64,000 nucleotides of DNA from Ensifer oleiphilus (GTDB lineage Bacteria; Pseudomonadota; Alphaproteobacteria; Rhizobiales; Rhizobiaceae). A model generated the notes under the pieces. That model worked only from the letters and a program-made list of their open reading frames with translations. It was not told where the DNA came from and did no database searches. Below, piece after piece: positions 35,706 through 44,734 of this stretch (within the stretch, counting starts at the first letter, position 1; each line of letters opens with the position of its first letter). The stretch is from contig NZ_JABWDU010000003.1 in assembly GCF_013371465.1 (NCBI RefSeq), positions 992,001 to 1,056,000 of the forward strand, given 5' to 3'. The position numbers and the translations under genes were made by a program.

Positions 35706-37238
35706 ATGACCGTTTCTCTCGAAGGCTTCCTCGGAAGCTTCACGACCAAGGCTGCCCGCAAACCGGAACAGGTGTTCGCCCGTTTCAACGGCGAGCCGAT
35801 CACCTTTGCCGCCCTTGACGCGATGTCCTCGGCGCTTGCCGCCGAGCTTCGCCAACGCGGCCTGAAATCCGGCGATCGTGCCGCTGTCATGATGCGCAAT
35901 TCGCGCCTGTCGCTTGCCGTCCTCTTCGGTCTTGCCAAGGCGGGCGTCGTCTGGGTGCCGGTCAACGCCCAGCAGCGCGGCGAAGGCCTGCGCTACATTC
36001 TGGAGCATTGCGAGCCGGGCGTCATCATCTGCGACGCGGAGCTTGCCGATACGATCGGCGAAAGCGGTGCCGTGTTGCCAACGGCCGGGCTCATTCTCGC
36101 GGGCGAACAGACCGGTGCGGCTTCTCTCGAGACAATCCTGTCGTCGGGCGCCGCCTTCGGCGAGGAGCCGCCTGCCGCCGACGATCTGTTTGCGATCATG
36201 TATACCTCCGGCACCACCGGTCGGCCGAAGGGCGTGCTGGTGACCCACGGCATGATCCGGCTCGCCGGCGAAGCGGTGCGGACGCTTTCGGTCGCCGGCC
36301 CCGGCGATGTCTTCTTCGTCTGGGAGCCGCTCTATCATATCGGCGGTGCGCAGCTGATCGTGCTGCCGATCATCGAGGACCTGTCGCTTGCCATGGTCGA
36401 CAAGTTCAGTGCCAGCCGCTTCTGGGATCAGGTGCGCAGATACGGCGCAACCCACATCCACTATCTCGGCGGCATCCTGCAGATCCTTTTGAAGCAGCCC
36501 GAAAGCGAGCGGGATCACGACCATCCAGTGCGGATCGCTTGGGGCGGTGGCTGCCCGAAGGAGGTCTGGCCCCTGTTCAAGGAACGCTTCGGCGTCGAGA
36601 TGCGCGAGTGCTACGGCATGACCGAAGCCTCCAGCATCACCACCTGCAACGCCACCGGTGTCGTCGGTGCCGTCGGGCAACCGATGCCCTGGTTCTCGGT
36701 CGATATCCTCGATGAAAAGGGCGAGCCGGTGCCGACAGGCGACAAGGGCGAGATCGTCGTGCGCACGTCGCTTGAGGGCGCCCTGTTCAAGGGCTACCTT
36801 CGCAATCCGGAAGCGACCGAAAAGGCCCTGCGCAACGGTGCGCTGCACACCGGCGATTCCGGTTCCTTCGATGCCGACGGCAATCTCTGGTTCCATGGGC
36901 GGCTGACCGACAGCGTCCGCTGCAAGGGCGAGAACGTTTCCGCCTGGGAGGTAGAGCACGTTGCCGCCGCCTATCCAGCGGTTGAGGATTGCGCCATGAT
37001 CGGCGTCGCCGCCGATGTCGGCGAGCAGGATATCAAGCTCTTCGTCAAACCGAAGCCGGGTAGCGCCATCGATCCGATCGACCTGTCGGGATGGCTCGCC
37101 CATCGGCTCGCGCCCTACCAGAACCCACGCTACATCGCCGTCGTCGACGAGTTCGAGCGCACGCCCAGCCAGCGCATCATGAAGCATCGGCTGCCTGCTG
37201 CCCTCGACGATTGCTGGGATCGACTGGCACGGCAGTAA
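35706..37238 (+). CDS. Acyl-CoA synthetase/AMP-dependent ligase
   Basis: A 510-residue ANL-superfamily enzyme. The P-loop YTSGTTGRPKG spans residues 166-176, with the adenylate motif GMTEASSITTCNATG, the hinge WFHGRLTDSVRCKGENVSAWEVE and the C-terminal catalytic region TPSQRIMKHRL, where the Lys aligns with the ligase lysine. It activates a carboxylate to its CoA ester. Homologues closest in context are CaiC-like ligases. It follows the transporter genes by 20 bp, so uptake and activation are probably coupled, and the crotonase-type enzyme would act on the product. Confidence 0.9.
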   Translation: MTVSLEGFLGSFTTKAARKPEQVFARFNGEPITFAALDAMSSALAAELRQRGLKSGDRAAVMMRNSRLSLAVLFGLAKAGVVWVPVNAQQRGEGLRYILEHCEPGVIICDAELADTIGESGAVLPTAGLILAGEQTGAASLETILSSGAAFGEEPPAADDLFAIMYTSGTTGRPKGVLVTHGMIRLAGEAVRTLSVAGPGDVFFVWEPLYHIGGAQLIVLPIIEDLSLAMVDKFSASRFWDQVRRYGATHIHYLGGILQILLKQPESERDHDHPVRIAWGGGCPKEVWPLFKERFGVEMRECYGMTEASSITTCNATGVVGAVGQPMPWFSVDILDEKGEPVPTGDKGEIVVRTSLEGALFKGYLRNPEATEKALRNGALHTGDSGSFDADGNLWFHGRLTDSVRCKGENVSAWEVEHVAAAYPAVEDCAMIGVAADVGEQDIKLFVKPKPGSAIDPIDLSGWLAHRLAPYQNPRYIAVVDEFERTPSQRIMKHRLPAALDDCWDRLARQ

Positions 37239-37286
37239 GGGCTGCGGTGTTTTACGCCGACACAACGAATGAAGGAAAGCGACGCG

Positions 37287-38108
37287 ATGGATCACTCAGG
37301 CGAAATCGTGCTGGTCGGCTGCGGCAACATGGGCTTTGCCCTGCTCGAAGGCTGGGTTGATAGGGCCGGTATTCCTGCGGCCGGCATTCATGTGGTCGAG
37401 CCTGGGGAACCTCTTCGCCAACGTGCAGTCGCTCGTGGCGCAACGGTTTATGACGATGCGGCCGGCTTGCCGGCTGCCTTGCGTCCGCACGCCGTCATTA
37501 TCGCCGTAAAACCGCAGATCGTCGGCTCGATGCTTGGCGCATACCACCGGTTCACGGACGCCGCGGTGTTTGTCAGCATCGCCGCCGGCGTGCCGATCTC
37601 GACCTTCGAGACAACGCTTGGCGAAGCTGCGATCGTTCGCGCCATGCCCAACATGCCGGCATCGATCGGCAAGGGGGTGATTGCTGCCTTTGCAAACGCG
37701 CATACCGACGACGGTCAGTTGGCGTATGTAACCGACCTTCTAGGGGCCGTCGGCAGCGTTCACTGGTTGACGGAGGAAAGGCTCGTCGATGCGGCAACGG
37801 CGATATCCGGCTCTGGGCCGGCCTATCTCTTCCATTTCATCGAGTGTCTGGCAGATGCGGGCGTTGCCGTTGGTCTGTCGGCGGAGACTGCTCTCGCCTT
37901 GGCAAAGCAGACCGTTGGTGGCGCTGCCGCTCTCGCCAGCACCAGCGCCTTTTCGCCGGCAGAGCTGCGCCAGCAGGTAACCAGCCCGAACGGCACGACG
38001 GCTGCCGCCCTTGAGGTCCTCATGACCGAGCCGGGACTGGCCGATCTGGTGAAACGGGCCGCTGAAGCGGCGCATCGCCGGGCGCTGGAACTTGCAATAC
38101 CTACCTGA
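37287..38108 (+). CDS. proC: Pyrroline-5-carboxylate reductase family protein
   Basis: A 273-residue P5C reductase homologue from ATG 37287, which has AAGGAA nine bases upstream; an ATG at 37269 is an alternative. It has the N-terminal Rossmann motif LVGCGNMGFALLEGW, the middle IIAVKPQ and RAMPNMPASIGKG, and the C-terminal family signature around AISGSGPAYLFHFIECLADAG and QQVTSPNGTTAAALEVL. The enzyme makes or reverses an imine of proline type with NAD(P)H. Its place at the end of a catabolic importer operon suggests a cyclic imino acid or a housekeeping paralogue. I use proC as a family symbol; the true substrate may differ. Confidence 0.85.
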   Translation: MDHSGEIVLVGCGNMGFALLEGWVDRAGIPAAGIHVVEPGEPLRQRAVARGATVYDDAAGLPAALRPHAVIIAVKPQIVGSMLGAYHRFTDAAVFVSIAAGVPISTFETTLGEAAIVRAMPNMPASIGKGVIAAFANAHTDDGQLAYVTDLLGAVGSVHWLTEERLVDAATAISGSGPAYLFHFIECLADAGVAVGLSAETALALAKQTVGGAAALASTSAFSPAELRQQVTSPNGTTAAALEVLMTEPGLADLVKRAAEAAHRRALELAIPT

Positions 38109-38132
38109 TCGCCAGCCGAAGATGCACCCGTG

Positions 38133-39059
38133 TCAGGGCGTGGTAAACGACGCGTCGCGCACGCCGGGAAGATGAAACGTCTGTTGGAAATAGGAGCGCA
38201 GCGCCTGCATCGGCGGCGTGAAGTCCGCGCCGCGCCGCCAGGCAAGGCCGACATCCATGGCAGGCACGGGATCGCGCACGTTGATCGTCTCGATGCGCCT
38301 GCCCTCGAGCGACCAGGGGCGGTGGACCATGTCGGACAGGATGGCGACGCCCTGGCCGTTGGCGACCAGCGAGCGCACCGCCTCTACCGACGAAGTCCGA
38401 AGAATGACGCGCGGCTGATAGGTCGAAGTGCTCCAGTATTTCAGCGACGAGTGGGCGGCTTCGTCGACCGTCAGCATGATGTAGGGTTCCTCGGCGATCT
38501 CGCGAAAGCCGACGCTGTCGCGCTGCAGCAGCGGATGCTGGGCGGGCACCCAGAGCCGCCGCGTCGAACTCATCAGCTTTTCTGTCGTCAGTGCCGGATT
38601 GAGGATATTCGAGGTCAGGAGCACCGCCATGTCGTAGCGGTTGGTGAGCAGTCCCTCTTCAATCGATTCCCGCTTCAGTTCGAACAGCTGCAGTTCCAGT
38701 TTTGGAAACAGACGCCGCAGCCGTTCGATGTGCTGCGGCAAGAAATAGCCGATGACGGTATAGGTGGCGGCGATCGCCAGCGTACCCTCGACGGCGCTGC
38801 TGACGACGTTGAGATGCGTCGCCTCGTCCACCTTCTTCAGGATCTCGTAGGCGTGCGAGAGGAACTCCCGCCCCGCCATCGTCAGGTCCATGCCGCTCGG
38901 CGTGCGCAAAAACAGGTTGGCGCCGACGATGCGCTCCAGCTCTTTGATAGCCGTGGTCACTGCGGATTGGGAGATCGAAAGATCGATCGCCGCCTGCGAT
39001 ATCTGGCCAAGCTCGGCGGTTGCTACGAAATAGCGAAGCTGGCGAAGGCTGATCGACAT
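38133..39059 (-). CDS. LysR-family transcriptional regulator
   Basis: A 308-residue LysR protein: N-terminal winged helix (LRQLRYFVATAELGQISQAAIDLSISQSAVTTAIKELERIVGANLF) and C-terminal substrate-binding domain. It is divergent from the PxpA/biotin-carboxylase operon, with a 287-bp gap containing repeated GAAAATCAGA elements. LysR regulators usually activate the divergent operon when the inducer binds, so it is the likely controller of genes 39.3-43.6 kb. Confidence 0.9.
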   Translation of the reverse strand: MSISLRQLRYFVATAELGQISQAAIDLSISQSAVTTAIKELERIVGANLFLRTPSGMDLTMAGREFLSHAYEILKKVDEATHLNVVSSAVEGTLAIAATYTVIGYFLPQHIERLRRLFPKLELQLFELKRESIEEGLLTNRYDMAVLLTSNILNPALTTEKLMSSTRRLWVPAQHPLLQRDSVGFREIAEEPYIMLTVDEAAHSSLKYWSTSTYQPRVILRTSSVEAVRSLVANGQGVAILSDMVHRPWSLEGRRIETINVRDPVPAMDVGLAWRRGADFTPPMQALRSYFQQTFHLPGVRDASFTTP

Positions 39060-39097
39060 GGCGCATTTCCCATCTGATTATTTGATACGATGGCTTC

Positions 39098-39225
39098 GAA
39101 AATCAGAAAGCCTGCCGCGCCTTTGAGCAGCCAGCTGGCCATTCCTCAGGCATTCCTCCGCAAGTCATTCTAAAGACGCTAATTTTCAAGCGGGGTTTTT
39201 GCAACTGCGAATTCTGAAAATCAGA
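39098..39225. promoter_or_regulatory. Candidate LysR operator sites
   Basis: GAAAATCAGA occurs twice (39098-39107 and 39216-39225). The second lies inside the palindrome TCTGA-AAA-TCAGA (39213-39225). Position upstream of the divergent pxpA-like gene and the LysR gene fits a regulator binding region. Affinity is not known. Confidence 0.4.
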
Positions 39226-39346
39226 TTCAAGCCATATGAAAATAGAATTTTTCAAATGCCGTGTTTCACCCTAGCGTTTCTCCAGAGGTCAGGGTTGCCG
39301 GGAGAGCAATCTCCAGGAGAGCGACCTGCAACAGAGGGATGAGGCA

Positions 39347-40123
39347 TTGCTCGACGTCGTCGATATCAATTGCGACATGGGAGAAGCGTTCGGTCGCTGG
39401 CGCATCGGCGATACGGACGATGCGACGCTGATGCCGCTGATCAGCTCCGCCAACATCGCTGCCGGTTTCCATGCCGGCGATCCCAACCTGATGGATGAGA
39501 CTGTTCGGCTTGCCGCCGAACATGGCGTCGGCATCGGCGCCCATCCCGGCTATCGCGACCTGCAGGGTTTCGGCCGCCGCAGGATTGCGGGCACTGCCCG
39601 CGAACTCGTCAACGACATGGTCTACCAGGTCGGTGCGATCCGCGAATTCGCCCGCCGTCACGGCGCGCCCCTGCAGCATGTGAAGCCGCACGGCGCGCTC
39701 TACATGGAGATGGCGGTCAATCGCGAGCTTTCGCAGATCTTCATGCAATACATGCGCACGGTCGCGCCGAATGCCTTCGTCTTCTGCATGGCCGGATCGG
39801 CGACGGAGCTTGCAGCCCAGGAAGTCGGCCAGCCCGTCATTCGCGAGTTCTACGCCGACCGCGATTATGACGACAGCGGCTCGATCGTCTTTACTCGCGA
39901 TGCCGGTCGGCCGGATGCCGCGGCAATCGCCCGCAAGGTCGTCCGCGCCTGCCGGGAAGGCCGGGTGCGCACTGTCACTGGCGCCGACGTCGATGTGCCG
40001 TTCGAATCCATCTGCTTTCATTCCGATACGCTGGGCGCGCTCGATATCGTGCGCCTCATGCGGGAGGCGCTGAGTGCCGAGGGCATTCGCATCGCTCCCG
40101 TCTCTCAGGTCAAAACCAGATAA
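39347..40123 (+). CDS. pxpA: LamB/YcsF family protein, 5-oxoprolinase subunit A (PxpA) homologue
   Basis: A 258-residue LamB/YcsF protein. It contains [32 protein letters not shown] and the [15 protein letters not shown] segment. The start is TTG 39347 after GATGAGG; the ATG eight bases upstream is out of frame. PxpA cooperates with PxpB and PxpC in ATP-dependent ring opening of 5-oxoproline in bacteria. Here the pxpB and pxpC homologues lie downstream with biotin-carboxylase genes between. The homology is clear. Whether the substrate is 5-oxoproline or another lactam is open. Confidence 0.87.
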   Translation: MLDVVDINCDMGEAFGRWRIGDTDDATLMPLISSANIAAGFHAGDPNLMDETVRLAAEHGVGIGAHPGYRDLQGFGRRRIAGTARELVNDMVYQVGAIREFARRHGAPLQHVKPHGALYMEMAVNRELSQIFMQYMRTVAPNAFVFCMAGSATELAAQEVGQPVIREFYADRDYDDSGSIVFTRDAGRPDAAAIARKVVRACREGRVRTVTGADVDVPFESICFHSDTLGALDIVRLMREALSAEGIRIAPVSQVKTR

Positions 40124-40139
40124 CATAGCGGAGGCAACC

Positions 40140-40382
40140 ATGAGCAAGCACGAAATCCGATCGCCCCTTCCAGGAACCTTCTATCGCTCGCCTGCTCCGG
40201 ATGTCCCGCCCTTCAAGACGGATGGTGACGCGGTCTCTTCCAGCGACGCCATCGGCCTGATCGAAGTCATGAAGACTTTTCAGGAGATCCAGGCCGGCGT
40301 GGCCGGCGGCAACATCCGCTTTCTCGTCGACAATGAAGAGCCTGTCATGGCCGGCCAGGTGATCGCCGAGGTCGAGCAATGA
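40140..40382 (+). CDS. Small biotin carboxyl carrier protein
   Basis: Eighty residues from ATG 40140, with GGAGG at the right spacing. The biotin-attachment motif IEVMKTFQE places the acceptor at Lys45, in the expected position for a biotinyl domain. It is only the biotinyl domain, shorter than AccB of fatty-acid synthesis, which has a long N-terminal extension. The ATGA overlap with the biotin carboxylase gene indicates coupled synthesis of the two carboxylase parts. Confidence 0.88.
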   Translation: MSKHEIRSPLPGTFYRSPAPDVPPFKTDGDAVSSSDAIGLIEVMKTFQEIQAGVAGGNIRFLVDNEEPVMAGQVIAEVEQ

Positions 40383-41764
40383 AACTGCGCTCGGTTCTCG
40401 TTGCCAATCGCGGCGAAATCGCCGTCCGCATCATCCGCGCCGCCAAGGCGCTCGGTATCCGTACGGTCCAGGTCTATAGCGCCGCCGACGCCGACATGCT
40501 GGCCGTCAAGCTCGCCGACGAGGCGATCGAGATCGGGCCGCCGGCGCCAAAAAAATCCTATCTCAACATCGAAGCGGTGATTGCGGCAGCCAAGCGCGCC
40601 AATGTCGATGCGGTTCATCCCGGCTACGGTTTCCTGTCGGAAAATGGCGACTTCGCCGATGCGGTGGTTGCCGCCGGCCTCATCTTCATCGGTCCGTCCG
40701 GCGACGCCATTCGGCTGCTGGGTGACAAGGTCGCCGCCCGCACCGTTGCCGAAAAGGCCGGCGTGCCGACGGTTCCGGGCAGCGACGGCCGGATTTCCAG
40801 CCTGACGGAAGCGCTTGCCGTAACAGAGCGCACCGGCTTTCCCGTGATGATCAAGGCGGCAGCCGGCGGCGGTGGCCGCGGTATCCGTATCGCCAACGAT
40901 CCGGCCGAACTCGAAACGCAGTTTCCGCAGGCGTCCGCCGAAGCGCTGGCATCCTTTGGAGATGGCGGCCTCTATCTGGAAAAGGTCATCACCCGCGCCC
41001 GCCACGTCGAGGTGCAGATCCTCGGCGACGGTATGGATGTCGTGCATTGCTATGAGCGCGAATGCTCGCTGCAGCGGCGCCGGCAGAAAGTCTGGGAAGA
41101 AGCACCGTCCTTCCTGGTCCCGCCCGAGGTGAGGCAGAAGCTCTGCGACAGCGCCGTCGCGCTGGCGCGTTCCGTCGGTTACCGTGGGGCAGGTACGGTC
41201 GAATATCTCTACGACGACGAGACCCGCGAATTCTACTTCATCGAGGTCAACACCCGCATCCAGGTGGAGCATCCGGTGACCGAGATGATCACCGGCATCG
41301 ATCTGGTCGAGGAGATGTTCCGTATCGCCGCCGGCGCTTCGCTCTCGGTTGTCCAGTCCGACATAGCCGTCAAGGGCCATGCCATCGAGTGCCGGATCAA
41401 TGCCGAGGACCCGAGGCGCGGCTTTATGCCGGCGCCGGGCAGGATCGAAAGGCTCGACGTGCCGGAAGGCGAGGGCATTCGCTTCGACACGATGCTCTAC
41501 GAGGGGTACGTCATCCCGCCGTTCTACGATTCATTGCTCGGCAAGCTGATCGTCTGGGGAGAGGATCGCACCGCGTGCCTGGCGCGTCTTTCACAGGCGC
41601 TGTCGCAACTGAAGATCAAGGGCGTGCCGACGACGATCCCGTTGCATCGAGCCTTGGCTGCAGATGCGCAGATCGCCAAGGGCGCCTTTCATACCCGCTT
41701 TCTCGAGACATGGCTTGAAACTGAATTCGCCGCCGATGGCGGCCGTGCCGCGGAGGTCGCGTGA
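40379..41764 (+). CDS. Biotin carboxylase (AccC-like)
   Basis: A 461-residue biotin carboxylase. Domains: N-terminal VLVANRGEIAVRIIRAAKALGIRTV, ATP-grasp region with the glycine-rich AAGGGGRGIRIA, EVNTRIQVEHPVTEMITGIDLV (active-site Glu/Arg), and a C-terminal carboxylase domain. It would carboxylate the biotin on the 80-residue carrier. A second carboxylase pair for fatty-acid synthesis is expected elsewhere in the genome, so this set is dedicated to the catabolic operon. Its stop overlaps the next gene by one base. Confidence 0.92.
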   Translation: MKLRSVLVANRGEIAVRIIRAAKALGIRTVQVYSAADADMLAVKLADEAIEIGPPAPKKSYLNIEAVIAAAKRANVDAVHPGYGFLSENGDFADAVVAAGLIFIGPSGDAIRLLGDKVAARTVAEKAGVPTVPGSDGRISSLTEALAVTERTGFPVMIKAAAGGGGRGIRIANDPAELETQFPQASAEALASFGDGGLYLEKVITRARHVEVQILGDGMDVVHCYERECSLQRRRQKVWEEAPSFLVPPEVRQKLCDSAVALARSVGYRGAGTVEYLYDDETREFYFIEVNTRIQVEHPVTEMITGIDLVEEMFRIAAGASLSVVQSDIAVKGHAIECRINAEDPRRGFMPAPGRIERLDVPEGEGIRFDTMLYEGYVIPPFYDSLLGKLIVWGEDRTACLARLSQALSQLKIKGVPTTIPLHRALAADAQIAKGAFHTRFLETWLETEFAADGGRAAEVA

Positions 41765-42639
41765 TGCCGACACGATATACGTTCGGAGGCGACGAGCATC
41801 TGTTCGTCGAATGCAGCGACGAGATGTCGTTGGAAGCCTTCTTCAAGAGCCTCTCCATGGCCAACGGCGTCAAGGAGAGCGGCATCAAGGGCATCACCGA
41901 GATCTGCCCGGCCAATGCGTCGTTCCAGATCAAGTTCGACCCGGATCAGATCAAGCCCGATGACGTGCTGAGGGAAGTGCGCGCCATCGAGGGCGCTGCC
42001 GAACGGGCCGAGCCCGTCATCCGCACCCGCATCGTCGAAATTCCGGTCTTCTATAACGACCCCTGGACGCACGAGACACTGATGCGTTTTCGCGAGCGCC
42101 ATCAGGAACCGTCGGGAACCGACCTCGACTATGCCGCGCGCATCAACGGCTACGGCGACGTCGACGATTTCGTCGCCGCTCATTCGGGCTCGCCCTGGTT
42201 CGTGTCGATGGTCGGCTTCGTTGCCGGCCTGCCGTTCATGTACCAGATGGTCGAAAGGCAACGGCAGATCCAGGTGCCGAAATATCTGCGCCCGCGCACG
42301 GATACACCGCGGCTGACCGTCGGCCATGGTGGTTGCTTCGGCTGCATCTATTCGGTGCGCGGTGCCGGTGGCTATCAGATGTTCGGCATCACGCCGATGC
42401 CGATCTTCGACCCGACCCAGACCACCAGCTATCTCCGCGAGTTCATGGTGTTCTTTCGGCCGGGCGACATCGTCAAGTTCAAGCCGATCGATCGCGATGC
42501 CTACGACCAGGCGGTCGAAGATGTCGACAAGGGGCGGTTCAGCCCGCCGGTTCGCGAGGTCAGCTTCGATCTGCGCGAGTTCCAGAAGGATATCACTGGC
42601 TACAACACCCGGCTGGAGGGCATGATCAATGACCATTAA
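41764..42639 (+). CDS. pxpB: 5-oxoprolinase subunit B (PxpB/KipI-like, carboxyltransferase C-D domain)
   Basis: A 291-residue protein of the KipI/PxpB family, the C-D half of the carboxyltransferase-like (allophanate hydrolase subunit) domain. It shows SMVGFVAGLPFMYQM, YLRPRTDTPRLTVGHGG and GAGGYQMFGITPMPIFDP. The ATG at 41764 overlaps the accC-type stop in GTGATG; GTG 41761 is an alternative start. In 5-oxoprolinase, PxpB-PxpC opens the ring with ATP. With the biotin genes upstream it may also act as the transferase of a biotin-dependent carboxylase. Confidence 0.85.
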   Translation: MPTRYTFGGDEHLFVECSDEMSLEAFFKSLSMANGVKESGIKGITEICPANASFQIKFDPDQIKPDDVLREVRAIEGAAERAEPVIRTRIVEIPVFYNDPWTHETLMRFRERHQEPSGTDLDYAARINGYGDVDDFVAAHSGSPWFVSMVGFVAGLPFMYQMVERQRQIQVPKYLRPRTDTPRLTVGHGGCFGCIYSVRGAGGYQMFGITPMPIFDPTQTTSYLREFMVFFRPGDIVKFKPIDRDAYDQAVEDVDKGRFSPPVREVSFDLREFQKDITGYNTRLEGMINDH

Positions 42640-43600
42640 GGTGCTGCATCACGGTCTTGCGACCACCGTCCAGGACCTCGGCCGTCCGGGTTATTTTCAT
42701 CTTGGCATTCCGCTTGGGGGCGCGATGGATCGCTATGCGATGCGTGCCGCCAATCTGCTCGTCGGCAACGACGAGGGTGCGGCGGGCCTCGAGGCGGTGT
42801 TTCTCGGGCCCAAGCTCGAATTCACCGAAGACACGCTGGTTGCGGTGACCGGAGCGGACATGCCGGCAAAGGTCGACGGGGTCGAGCAGCCCGGGTGGAC
42901 GGCCTTCCCCGTTCGCGCCGGACAGACGCTGACCTTCGATTTCCTCAAATCCGGCGCCCGCATCTACATTGCCGTTGCGGGCAGCATCGACGTGCCGCTG
43001 GCGCTTGGCAGCCGCTCGACCTATCCGATCGGCGCGCTCGGCGGCTACAAGGGCCGGCCGCTTGCCGCCGGCGACGAACTGCCGATTGGCGCAGCCAACG
43101 GGTCCGGTGAAGCCCGTTCGGTGGCTGAGCAATTGCGGCGCCTGCCTGCGGCACTCGTGGCATTGCGCGTCCTGCCCGGTCTCTACTGGGATCGGCTCTC
43201 CGACGAGGCCAAGCAGAGCTTCTTTGCCGACGAATGGAAGGTGGCGCCGGAAGCAGACCGCATGGGCTACCGTTTCCGCGGTGGTCGCAAGCTTTCCTTC
43301 GTCGAGCGCGAGCAGCCGTTCGGCGCCGGCTCCGACCCGTCCAACATCGTCGACAGCTGCTACCCCTACGGCTCCATCCAGGTTCCCGGTGGAACCGAGC
43401 CGATCATCCTGCATCGCGACGCGGTGTCCGGCGGCGGCTACTTCATGCTTGGAACCGTGATCTCCGCCGACATGGATCTGATCGGCCAGATGCAGCCGCA
43501 TACGCCGACGCGCTTCATCGAGGTGACGATGGATGAGGCACTGGCGGCGCGGGCTGAGGAAAACGACCGGCTGGAAGCGCTGCGCGCGTCGCTGCGCTGA
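42629..43600 (+). CDS. pxpC: 5-oxoprolinase subunit C (PxpC/KipA-like, carboxyltransferase A-B domain)
   Basis: A 323-residue protein with the A-B half of the carboxyltransferase domain: VLHHGLATTVQDLGRPGYFHLGIPLGGAMDRYAMRAANLLVGND, PRGLVRAGQT-type segment (here AFPVRAGQTLTFDFLKSG) and the C-terminal GGYFMLGTVISADMDLIGQM. It overlaps pxpB by 11 bases. Together with PxpA, the BCCP and the biotin carboxylase it completes a five-gene set with the composition pxpA-bccp-bc-pxpB-pxpC. The start of the next, convergent gene follows at 43694. Confidence 0.87.
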   Translation: MTIKVLHHGLATTVQDLGRPGYFHLGIPLGGAMDRYAMRAANLLVGNDEGAAGLEAVFLGPKLEFTEDTLVAVTGADMPAKVDGVEQPGWTAFPVRAGQTLTFDFLKSGARIYIAVAGSIDVPLALGSRSTYPIGALGGYKGRPLAAGDELPIGAANGSGEARSVAEQLRRLPAALVALRVLPGLYWDRLSDEAKQSFFADEWKVAPEADRMGYRFRGGRKLSFVEREQPFGAGSDPSNIVDSCYPYGSIQVPGGTEPIILHRDAVSGGGYFMLGTVISADMDLIGQMQPHTPTRFIEVTMDEALAARAEENDRLEALRASLR

Positions 43601-43693
43601 GCGGAAACGGAGGAGACGGAGGGCAGGATGGAGCGTGGGCATCGAAAGGGAAAATCGGTAGCCGCGCTCAACAACGCCACCGAAGGCGCTCGC

Positions 43694-44734
43694 CTATTCG
43701 ACGACGCGGGTCAGATACGCCGCGGTGACGCTCGGACCCGGAATGATCGCGACGATTTTCATCTGCGCGATCGTCCGGTTCATCGAGGCGTCGATGTGGT
43801 TCTCCAGCATCGCTGCCGCCGCCGCGGTCGCACCACGCGTCATCAATTCCACGATCAGCCGGATTTCCGCGATCACCGCGGGATCGCCCGGAAGGCCGAG
43901 CTGCCGCAGCAGCCGTTCCGTCGCGGTGACCGGAAGCAAGTTGTTGCGGATCAGTTCGCGCAGCCGCTCGTTCGGCATGGCCAGCACGCAGCACTCGGTA
44001 AACTGCGCGCGGATGTCCTCGAGGCTCTGCCAGGCGTCGGCCGATTGCGCGCTGTCGAGTTCGCTGAGCCGGCTAAACAAGACAGCAAGCCGATCCCTGT
44101 CGATATGGCTGGCGCCGAGGGCAAGCGCCTGCGGCTCGAGCAGACGGCGCAGCATGAAATGGTCCTTGACGGTCTGGGCCGTCAGCGGGCCGGCGATCCA
44201 GTGCGAGCTTTGGTTCTTGCGCACCAGCCCGCGTTCGCGCAGCCGTGTCAGCACGTCGCGCACGACGGTGCGGCTGACGCTGAAGTGGTTGGCGAGTTCG
44301 TTTTCGATGATGCGGTACTGGCCGAAGATGACGCAGCCGGCGACGTCGTTCTCGATCTCGGTGTAGATGCGTTCCCAGGACGAGCGGCTTTGCAGTGCCT
44401 CGTCGGCATGCTGCGGGATGGTGAGCCCGAGCGACTTGATGTCGGTGCGGTTGGGTTCGATCGCCCGACCGGGCGGTCCGACCAGATAGCCGCGCCCCTT
44501 GAAGCGGTGGACCAGGCCGTCGCTTTCCAATTGCAGCAGCGCGCGCTGAACCGGCGCCCGCGAGATCTGCAGTATCTCGGCGATCGGCCCTTCAAGCAGA
44601 ACAAGACCGGCCGGCAGGATGCCGTCGGCGATATTGCTGCGCAGAACGTCCTCGGCAATTTCGTAGCGGCGCTGGGTATTCTGGCCGAGGCGTGGCTCGC
44701 TCATGCGATCGGGCGTCTTCCGTTTGGCTGGCAA
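43694..44734 (-). CDS. GntR-family regulator with two winged-helix domains
   Basis: A 346-residue regulator with two consecutive GntR winged-helix domains. Domain 1 spans about residues 22-82 (YEIAEDVLRSNIADGILPAG, ISRAPVQRALLQLESDGLVHR). Domain 2 spans about 120-180 (WERIYTEIENDVAGCVIFGQ, VSRTVVRDVLTRLRERGLVRKNQ). A FCD-type all-helical ligand domain follows (about 185-320). Ordinary GntR/FadR proteins have one HTH. The start is TTG 44734 with AGAGGA five bases upstream; ATG 44704 has a weaker site. It is divergent from the large PotABC/SDR/amidase locus and likely controls it. Confidence 0.85.
   Translation of the reverse strand: MPAKRKTPDRMSEPRLGQNTQRRYEIAEDVLRSNIADGILPAGLVLLEGPIAEILQISRAPVQRALLQLESDGLVHRFKGRGYLVGPPGRAIEPNRTDIKSLGLTIPQHADEALQSRSSWERIYTEIENDVAGCVIFGQYRIIENELANHFSVSRTVVRDVLTRLRERGLVRKNQSSHWIAGPLTAQTVKDHFMLRRLLEPQALALGASHIDRDRLAVLFSRLSELDSAQSADAWQSLEDIRAQFTECCVLAMPNERLRELIRNNLLPVTATERLLRQLGLPGDPAVIAEIRLIVELMTRGATAAAAAMLENHIDASMNRTIAQMKIVAIIPGPSVTAAYLTRVVE

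Noticed and set aside
33771-37295. A 1174-residue open frame on the minus strand
   Set aside because: It mirrors the PotA end, fused permease and acyl-CoA ligase, which have clear motifs on the + strand. It is a G/C-rich antisense shadow with His/Asp/Glu/Arg-rich composition and no domain.
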